Source of the DNA: Charina bottae
Lineage: Eukaryota > Chordata > Lepidosauria > Squamata > Charinaidae
Direction: 5' to 3'
Assembly: GCA_023362775.1 (NCBI GenBank)
Contig: JALMGJ010000002.1
Span: 32,455,414-32,519,413, forward strand
DNA: 64,000 nucleotides
The notes under the pieces were generated by a model. That model was given only the letters and a program-made list of their open reading frames with translations, was not told where the DNA came from and did not search any database. This document shows positions 57,726-64,000 of this stretch, one piece after another. Position numbers and translations under genes: made by a program. Positions within the stretch are counted from its first letter, which is position 1. The number at the start of each line of letters is the position of its first letter.

Positions 57726-59227
57726 CAGAACAGACCTGGCTCGTTTCCCGCCGTCTGGATTTCAAAGTCAGAGTCATCGCTGTCTTCTTCTAGGCCCGGA
57801 TTCTGCCATGGGTTCACGGTTGTCGCAGCTGCTCCTTTTCCCTTGATGTGTGTTGTTTTGAGGGTACATCTGTCAGCTGCCTTTTTCGCCGGAGGTTTTT
57901 CCTTAACGCTTGTTTTCCCCTGAGGGCAAGCGCTAATTCGGTGTCCCTCCTTCCCGCAGCGGAAGCACAGTCCCTCTCTTGCCCGACGGTCCTTCTCCTC
58001 TTCCCAATTCCGCTGTTTCACGTTCGAGCGGGGCTGGTTAATTAAAGTCCCCTCGTTCCTCTGCCTGGATTGTACGTTTCTGATACTTTGTAACTGTAGT
58101 CTGTTACTCTCAATTTTCCCAGCTAATTGGATCCACCCCTCTAAAGTTTCAGGGTCATCTCTATCTAAAGCCTTTTCCAGTAAGTCCTGTTTTAGGCCAT
58201 ATTGAAAGTGTTCTATCTTTATCGATTCTGGCCAGTCCGGCAGATAGGATAATAATCTTTTAAAGTCCATAGCATATTCAGCTACTGTCCTAGTTCCCTG
58301 CCTTAAGTTCCGGAGTCGGGCCCTAGCTGAGACTTTGGTCAGCGTATCTTCAAACCGTTTCCGGAGGGCATACATGAACTCTTGGAAGTCCCTTAGTTCC
58401 CTAGCCCTCCTGTCATGAAGTGTTACCAGCCAGTCCCCTGCCTCACCTTCCAGAAAACTGGAGACATATCTAATTTTGCTCTCTTCCGTTCGGAAGGCGT
58501 GTTCGAATTCGCTCATGAACCCTTGTACGTGAGTCAAGAAGCATGCTAAATTCTTGGGGTTGCCGTTGAATTTTGTTTTTAGTTCACCCATTCCAAATGG
58601 TGTATGTGCCCCCCCTGGGGTCACGAACTGGTTGTATGACGGGGTCCTGGGTGCTCTGTTGTAGGGGTAAAATTCCTCCTCTTCACTTTCGATGTCTCCC
58701 TCTCCCTCGGGTGGCCCCAGGTTCAATTCCCGCCCTTTGGGTTTATCTACATTGTCCATTACTTTCCTAAAGGCAGCGCCCAATGAGTCCATTTTATTCA
58801 TCAACATTCCTATATTTAACTGCACATTGGACATCTGTTCCTCCAACCTTACGATGCGCTGGGTTGGGGTGACCTTCTTCTGGTTTCCTTTTGCCCCTTT
58901 CTCTGCTAGCCCTTTGCCTACAGCTACGGACCATCCCTCTAGCTCTGGTTTGGTGCTGCTTTTCTGAATAGGGGTATTGGTTACCTCGATATGCTTTTCT
59001 TTGCTCTGCGCTTTTCTGCTCTCCATCCTCTGGTTGCCTGCGGAGCTGGGTCCCGCTTCTTCTTCGTAGGTTCCTGCCACCTCTGCCGGTTCCATTGCTT
59101 GCCGGTATCCTCTGCCCACTTGCAGCTTGGGGGCGCTGGTCGCTGCCGCCGCTTTTCCGCCACGTGGTCTCCGCCTCGTCTGCCGCCGCGTGGGATGCGC
59201 TGCCCGCTTGCCCGCCGCTGAGCTCAC
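57725..59227 (-). CDS. Gypsy gag
   Basis: 500 residues. Arg/Ala-rich N-terminus; a heptad-like segment (IVRLEEQMSNVQLNIGMLM) likely to be coiled coil; a Ty3-type capsid region about residues 205-380 (KNLACFLTHVQGFMSEFEHA, FLEGEAGDWLVTLHDRRARE, GTRTVAEYAMDFKRLLSYLP); one zinc knuckle CFRCGKEGHRISAC; an acidic C-terminus. It assembles particles and binds element RNA. It is fully open. The stop overlaps the pol start as TGATG. Confidence 0.9.
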   Translation of the reverse strand: MSSAAGKRAAHPTRRQTRRRPRGGKAAAATSAPKLQVGRGYRQAMEPAEVAGTYEEEAGPSSAGNQRMESRKAQSKEKHIEVTNTPIQKSSTKPELEGWSVAVGKGLAEKGAKGNQKKVTPTQRIVRLEEQMSNVQLNIGMLMNKMDSLGAAFRKVMDNVDKPKGRELNLGPPEGEGDIESEEEEFYPYNRAPRTPSYNQFVTPGGAHTPFGMGELKTKFNGNPKNLACFLTHVQGFMSEFEHAFRTEESKIRYVSSFLEGEAGDWLVTLHDRRARELRDFQEFMYALRKRFEDTLTKVSARARLRNLRQGTRTVAEYAMDFKRLLSYLPDWPESIKIEHFQYGLKQDLLEKALDRDDPETLEGWIQLAGKIESNRLQLQSIRNVQSRQRNEGTLINQPRSNVKQRNWEEEKDRRAREGLCFRCGKEGHRISACPQGKTSVKEKPPAKKAADRCTLKTTHIKGKGAAATTVNPWQNPGLEEDSDDSDFEIQTAGNEPGLF

Positions 59228-60164
59228 CGCCTCTCCGCTGCTTGTGCCCGCCGGCCTCCGCTGCCATCGTCGGGTTCCGCTGCTGCTCCTCCGCCGCCAC
59301 TCAGCTGCCTGGGAAAGCCGGGGAAGCCGGACTCCGCCTCTGCCGCCGCTCCCACCGCTCAGCCGAGGGACCGCTGCCTCTCGCTGTCTGGCGCGCTGCC
59401 GCAGCTCCTCTGCAGCGAAATCCGGTTCCTGCTTCTGCTGCTACTCCCGCCGCTCAGCTGAGGGATCGCCGCCTCTCAGCTGTTTGGCGCGCTGCTGCTG
59501 CTCCGCCGGGGAAATCCGGTTCCTGCTTCTGCTGCTGCTCCCGCCGCTCAGCTGAGGGATCGCCGCCTCTCAGCTGTTTGGCGCGCTGCTGCTGCTGCTC
59601 CGCCGCTGGGGAAATCCGGTTTCTGCTTCTGCCGCTGCTCCCGCCGCTCAGCTGAGGGATCGCCGCCTCTCAGCTGTTTGGCGCACCGCTGCTGCTCCGC
59701 CGGGGAAATCCGGTTCCTGCCTCTGCCGCCGCTCACGCCGCTCAGCTGAGGGATCGCCGCCTCTCAGCTGTTTGGCGCGAGCTGCTTGGGCCGCCGGTGT
59801 CCGCCGCTGCGCTCCTGCCACCGCTCAGCTGTTCCGGATCACCGCCTCTCAGCTGATTAGCGCGCCAGCCTCTGCTGCTGCTGGGAAAGCCGGTTCCTCG
59901 CTCACCGGGTCCCAGCCGATTAGCGCGCCGTTTTCTGCCGCTGCTGGGGAAAGCCGCCTCCTGCTTCTTCGCTGCTGCCAGGGATCCCCGCCTCTCAGCT
60001 GTTTGCGCTGCCGGGGAAGCCAGTTCCTCGCTCGTCTCACCTGGTCTCCTTCCGAAAAATTTTTTCCCCAGGTCTCTGCCCCGTGGGTGTAGAAGCCGGT
60101 CTCGACCGTGAGCTGTTGGTTTCGCTCCCGGGAAAACCGGTTGGTTTTTTCATTCCAGTCTTTA
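59228..60164 (-). repeat. Gypsy 5' leader with ~93-102-bp GC-rich tandem repeats
   Basis: Four main units marked by 'ggatcgccgcctctcagctg' near 59,463, 59,556, 59,658 and 59,752, plus looser flanking units; CTG/CCG-rich. Non-coding leader. Open plus-strand frames through it are low-complexity. Confidence 0.85.
60151..60163 (-). promoter_or_regulatory. Predicted self-priming site of young gypsy
   Basis: Minus-strand AAAGACTGGAATG, one base inside the 5' LTR. It is the exact complement of CATTCCAGTCTTT at 60,289-60,277, which begins about 30 bases after the TATA-like box. Confidence 0.8.
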
Positions 60165-60505
60165 TGTAAGGCACTCCATCCGATATCTGTAATCTCCCTA
60201 CTCTAGAGTAACTCACAGACGCATGAGTTCTTAGAAGTAGGATAGTTTATTACAGGATACAGAAGCTAGCACGAACAAAGACTGGAATGGCGATTCTGGG
60301 AACAAACAGCATATTTAAACCTTTCCCTCCCCCAGGGTCCTTTGCTGCTGACACGTGTGGTCAGGTCTCCCTGGTTGCTCTGGCAACCGCCTCCCAGATG
60401 TGTATTCCCGTGTGTCGGGTGGATGTCAGCTTCGCACCACTTCCAGTCTTCTGAGGGGCCCTTTGTCTGCCTGCCCTTTTGGCAGAGATCGGATGATCTC
60501 TGACA
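60165..60505 (-). repeat. Gypsy 5' LTR with promoter and poly(A) signal
   Basis: 341 bp. Minus-strand TATA-like tttaaatat at 60,319-60,311, predicted RNA start near 60,289, AATAAA at 60,251-60,246. Right flank begins gcac. Confidence 0.9.
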
Positions 60506-61250
60506 GCACTCCTCACTGCACTGGATTGCATAAACTACATTCCTTTTCTTGTGTTTTGGAGTTTGATCTTTGGGGTGTACAAGCCTCTGTCTCAGTGTGT
60601 TGGTGGGTTTGAAATATACAGGTATGTGGTGTTTGCCAAATATCCTTTTTATCTTTTCAGACACGTCAGCCATGTAAGGAATGACCATGTTCTTCCATTT
60701 ACTCTGAGTCTCAGCCCTATCTGTCACTGTTTTAGGTCTGGTAGATTTAGATTTAGTGAAGGCCAAATTTGGATATCCACAGGCCTTCAGAGCTGTTCTC
60801 AGGTGCTGATTTTCATTCTTTTTGGAATCCATGGAGGTGGGGATGGTTTCTGCTCTGTGTGACAATGTCCTGATGACTCCTAGTTTGTGCTGCAGTGGAT
60901 GGTGGGAGTCAAACATCAGATATTGATCTGTGTGTGTGGGTTTCCTGTAGATCCCTATTTCTAGCTTGCCACCGCTCCCAATGAGGACTTTACAGTCTAG
61001 GAATGCCAGTCTGTTGTCCTTGGTGTCTTCTCTGGTGAAGCTAATGTTGGCATCTATAGTGTTTATATGGTCCGTGAAGGCCTGTACTTCCTGGGCCTTG
61101 ATTTTGACCCAGGTGTCATCCACATACCTAAACCAGTGGGTGGGCACCGTTCCCTGGAATGTGTGGAGTGCTTTCTTCTCCACTTCTTCCATGTATAAAT
61201 TGGCCCATTGTGGGTCAGCGACAGATAGGGCTGAGACTCAGAGTTACAAA
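60506..61250 (-). mobile_element. Penelope-like element, RT half
   Basis: Minus strand, 5'-truncated. Encodes the C-terminal half of a Penelope reverse transcriptase: WFRYVDDTWVKI (catalytic YVDD), NRLAFLDCKVLIG, GIYRKPTHTDQYLMF and HKLGVIRTLSHRAE, then the linker to the GIY-YIG domain ending VVYAIQCSEEC at the gypsy insertion point. The downstream half is at 53,224-53,836. A continuous frame that seems to extend to 60,266 runs into the LTR and is not real beyond 60,506. Confidence 0.9.
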
Positions 61251-61672
61251 ATATAATATATATATACTGGTTATTGAACTCCCACAAAGAATTTTTAAAT
61301 ACTTAATAGATGGCATTGTTATTCCTTTTCCATCCAATAATTTTAGAAAGGCAATTTGTTATTGGAATAATGAAATGTAGAGTGTTTAATCCTTCAGCAA
61401 GGCATTTTAATTAATTGTATTAATTGATTCCATTTACTAGAGGGAAGAAAAGATATACAACTTGTCATACTTACTTGGCTGCAGTGTTTTGACCACTTTC
61501 TAAAATTCAGTTTCATTCGGGACAGAGGGAGCTTGCCACTAACTAAATAGAAAATTGAGTTGTACCCCCTGTGTTAATTTCCAGGTGGGTTACAGATTGC
61601 TAATCTGCCTTCCTGCAGACCTGTCTAGTCCAGTCCAAACTCCAGTGTGCCTTAGTTAGACCTTGTCCTATA
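61251..61672. other. Unassigned AT-rich sequence
   Basis: No gene or recognisable repeat; begins with a short (AT)n run. Confidence 0.45.
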
Positions 61673-61723
61673 TTTCTAGTCTTGCCATATTGTCAAACTT
61701 TGACAATATGGCAAGACTAGAAA
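61673..61723. repeat. Perfect palindrome, 25-bp arms, 1-base spacer
   Basis: 61,673-61,697 and 61,699-61,723 are exact reverse complements around a single c at 61,698. No transposase or element ends are recognised beside it. Confidence 0.93.
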
Positions 61724-61779
61724 CATATGACCAATTGGTAGCACGGCAAGGTCTGGGCCAAGGTTCCCTTTGACAGTCA

Positions 61780-62095
61780 ATATTTGCAGGCAGGAGCCAA
61801 TTGGGTGGACCAGGGGCAGGGTTTGCAGGCAGGAGCCAACTGGGTGGACCGGGGGCGGGGTTTGCAGGTGGAAGTCAATCACACAGACTGGGGGGCGGGG
61901 TTTGCAGGCGGGAGCCAATCATGTGGACTGGGGGTGGGGTTTGCAGGCAGGAGCCAATTGGGTGGACCGGGGGCGGGGTTTGCTGGCGGGAGCCAATTGA
62001 ACGGATGGGGGCGGGGTTTACAGGCAGGAGCCAATCACGTGGATAGGGGGTGGATTTGCAGGCAGGAGCCAATCGCGTGGGCCCGGGGGGCAGGG
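61780..62095. repeat. ~38-bp minisatellite with CCAAT and GC boxes
   Basis: About eight imperfect units: 'ggcaggagccaat', then 'gggtggaccg' or a variant, then 'ggggcggggtttgca'. Nearly every unit contains CCAAT and most a GGGCGGGG (Sp1-type) box. It stops just before an L1 fragment. Confidence 0.93.
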
Positions 62096-62129
62096 ACCCC
62101 TGTCCCATTTTTTCCATCCCAATGTCCCG

Positions 62130-63690
62130 TTTTTGTCTCAAGGATATATGGTCAGGCTACAGAAAGATATCTCTAAGTTCATTTGGCAAGGGAAGAAACC
62201 AAGAATGAAGTATAAATTGTTACAAGATGCCAAAGAACAAGGAGGTCTAGGTTTGCCTGATTTGAAATCGTATTTTGTTGCCTACCGTTTGCTATGGATG
62301 AAGGATTGGGTGACCTTGAAGGACATGAAATTATTGGAATTAGAAGGATATGATATCCGATTTGGGTGCCATGCCTACTTGTGGTATGATAAAGTTAAAG
62401 TTAATAAAGATTTTAGAAATCATTTTGTTAGGCGTGCCATACTGAGGGTTTGGAATAAATATAAACCAACATTGTCTCCTAATGTACGTATGTGGTTGTC
62501 CCCTCAAGAAGCTTTTATTAGAAGAGAGATGACAGGCAAACCAAGCTGGTTGAGGTATGAAGATTTGCTGAATTTTGAAGAAGGGATACCTAAATTTAAA
62601 ACAAGCAAACAACTAGAATTGGAAGGTTATATTTGTCACTGGTTTAATACGCACAACTGTCAGAACGGTTTAATTGGAAGAAGAAAGTATATAATTTTGT
62701 TCATGAAAAAACACAATTTGAAATGGTATTTTGTACAAATGATGAGCAACTTATTAAGAAAATGTACGAGTGATCGCCAATGATGATGATGATAAAATGT
62801 TGCAATTGAATTTAGAAGATGAATATGTTAAAGATTGTATGATTAAATGGGCTAAGAATTTTGGGTATAATATGCTTGAACAATGGGAGGATATGTGGAA
62901 CAAAAGTATGAAATTTACTCTGAATTATAATTTGAAAGAGAATTTTTATAAAAAGATATACTATTGGTATTTAACTCCTGATAACTTGTCCAAAATGTAT
63001 AATGGGGTATCAAATGTTTGTTGGAAATGTTTACAGGGTGAAGGAACTTTCTATCATTTTTGGTGGATTTGTGGAGAAGCTAAGAAATTCTGGAATCGAA
63101 TATGTATTATTATTCAAAAGATTCTCAAAGTGGACTTACAATTGAAACCGGAGCTGTTTCTCTTGGGCTTGATGGAGCAACATCTTGAGAAGCAACATGG
63201 AACTCTGTTCTTATATATGATAACAGCAGCAAGACTCTTATATGTTCAAAGATGGAAGGATGCACAAATTCCCTCAACGGAGGACTGGATGATTAAGTTA
63301 ATGGAACTGGCGCAAATGGATAAACTGACAGCATTGATAAGAGAAAATACTGTAACTGCATTTGTTTCAATTTGGAAGCCGCTTTTGGATTATTTGCTTC
63401 TAACGGGAAAAAAATGTTCTGATTTTGGGTTTTGATGATTAAATGGTTTGATTTTTGAGAAATAATGTTACTAAATGTTAAATTAATAGCAAAAGATTAA
63501 CTTTAATGTGCTTTTATATCTGTGTTGGAGAAGGTCGGAAGTCACCTGTCTTTATGTTTTTCTATCTATTCTTGCACTGTTTTAGTTTCCCTTGTTTCCT
63601 TTTTAGACTTGTATTCTATCTGTTCTATATTCTGTATTTTGTGTTTTAATTAAATCTTAAAAATTAATAAAGCTTTATATAAAAATAATA
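62130..63690 (+). mobile_element. L1 LINE 3' part
   Basis: Two overlapping-frame segments (62,133-62,783 and 62,770-63,435) cover the ORF2 region after the reverse transcriptase: FIWQGKKPRMKYKLLQDAKE, MWLSPQEAF, the Cys-rich CWKCLQGEGTFYHFWWICG and LTALIRENTVTAFVS. The 3' UTR ends 'ttaaaaattaataaagc'. It is 5'-truncated and frameshifted near 62,660-62,780. Same lineage as the fragment at 9,461-9,995. Confidence 0.88.
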
Positions 63691-63769
63691 TATGCTCACT
63701 GTACCATCTAAGACTCCTCCTCTGCCAGCATGGCCTCTATTATTTCACCATCCCTTGTGGTTTGTCAGC

Positions 63770-64000
63770 ATCTTATTTTTATTTATTTATTTATTTATTT
63801 TTCAATTTCTATTACCGCCCCATCTCCCCCTAAGGGGACTCTGCGCAGTTTACAAGATATAATAGTTAAAATAAATATAAAACCATACAAATATACAATC
63901 ATCATAAAATACTAATTAAATATAAAATCCAGGAGGCGATAAGATGGTATTTTAAAGGGGCTCTATGGCACCAACCATCCCCAGGAGGAGCTGTTCCCGT
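63770..64000 (-). mobile_element. CR1-like LINE 3' end, running off the window
   Basis: TTTA repeat (3' tail of a minus-strand CR1) followed by 'tcaatttctattaccgcccc' and 'tgcgcagtttacaagatata', then 'ccaaccatccccaggagg'; typical CR1 3' UTR order read backwards. Confidence 0.65.

Larger units (their letters stand above)
53837..60505 (-). mobile_element. Ty3/gypsy chromovirus, nearly intact and young
   Basis: A 6.67-kb minus-strand element with 341-bp LTRs (53,837-54,177 and 60,165-60,505) that differ at one site by eye (c/t in 'ggttgctc.ggcaacc'). The 4-bp duplication gcac lies on both sides. It holds leader, gag (59,227-57,725), pol (57,725 to the chromodomain stop at 54,208) and an inside polypurine tract (ttttggggcggg). 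The Tf1/sushi clade is indicated by the chromodomain, the self-priming layout and gag resembling the source of mammalian RTL/PEG10 genes. The only obvious lesion is a G13 frameshift. Confidence 0.93.

Noticed and set aside
59095..59655. Ala/Pro/Cys-rich plus-strand frames near 59.1-59.7 kb
   Set aside because: Low-complexity translations of the GC-rich tandem repeats in the gypsy leader.
60266..60505. C-terminal extension of the Penelope frame across 60,506
   Set aside because: The frame reads into the gypsy LTR by chance; the same peptide appears at 53,938-54,198 in the other LTR.
46585..60505. Endogenous retrovirus with envelope gene
   Set aside because: Both LTR elements have the Ty3/gypsy chromovirus order with a chromodomain; no envelope-like frame with signal peptide and transmembrane segment was seen.
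61780..62095. CRISPR-like array
   Set aside because: Units are contiguous and drifting with no unique spacers; this is a eukaryotic minisatellite.

Overview
This is eukaryotic, repeat-dense, intron-bearing nuclear DNA from a squamate reptile, most probably a snake. The evidence is a tandem cluster of type 2 vomeronasal receptor (V2R) exons, an RTE-BovB LINE, SINEs with the Sauria-SINE head and tail, a GATA/GACA (Bkm-like) microsatellite, CR1 and L1 LINEs, a Penelope-like element, a Ty1/copia element and two Ty3/gypsy chromoviruses. No bacterial genes, CRISPR arrays or conventional operons are present. The only host gene recognised is V2R; almost everything else is mobile DNA.

Layout. Bases 1-18,891 recur without visible change at 21,179-40,069 (constant offset 21,178, microsatellites included). 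Each copy holds, in order: a minus-strand L1, a V2R intron segment present twice, a truncated minus-strand copia element, V2R exon 6 (seven-transmembrane), CR1 and L1 scraps, V2R exon 2, V2R exon 3 broken by a solo copia-type LTR, a BovB LINE, SINEs, and a GATA/GACA repeat. Between the copies (18,892-21,178) lie an extra Sauria-type SINE and V2R exons 4 and 5. After the second copy comes another exon 4 (40,451-40,678), and then a truncated third copy of the intron segment that precedes exon 4.

V2R reading. All V2R exons are on the plus strand with compatible splice phases. One gene body can be followed from exon 2 (10,928) through exon 3 (to 12,892), exon 4 (19,622-19,849), exon 5 (20,467-20,593) and exon 6 (28,171-29,081). 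The exon 6 at 6,993 belongs to an upstream neighbour, and the exons at 32,106-34,070 and 40,451 to a downstream one. The traced gene is almost certainly a pseudogene: exon 3 carries a 449-bp solo LTR, exon 2 lacks a recognisable donor and runs into a stop, and exon 1 was not found.

Right third (41-64 kb). This is a nest of retroelements: an L1 remnant invaded by a Ty3/gypsy element (LTRs 46,585-46,960 and 50,806-51,181, with an extra left LTR at 41,832 separated by another L1); an L1 3' UTR holding a 1,347-bp solo LTR; a Penelope-like element split inside its GIY-YIG region by a young, nearly intact chromovirus (53,837-60,505, one visible LTR mismatch); a perfect 25-bp-arm palindrome; a CCAAT/GC-box minisatellite; and an L1 3' fragment followed by a CR1 tail.

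Most notable observations: both chromoviruses carry, directly next to the 5' LTR, a 12-13 nt segment complementary to the predicted 5' end of their own RNA, which is the Tf1/sushi self-priming layout. The copia element has a 15-nt match to the anticodon arm of initiator tRNA-Met, which is the half-tRNA priming layout. The 21-kb duplication looks perfect yet ends at an abrupt step to about 92% identity, so it is either extremely recent, homogenised by conversion, or an assembly duplication. All identity figures were counted by eye.
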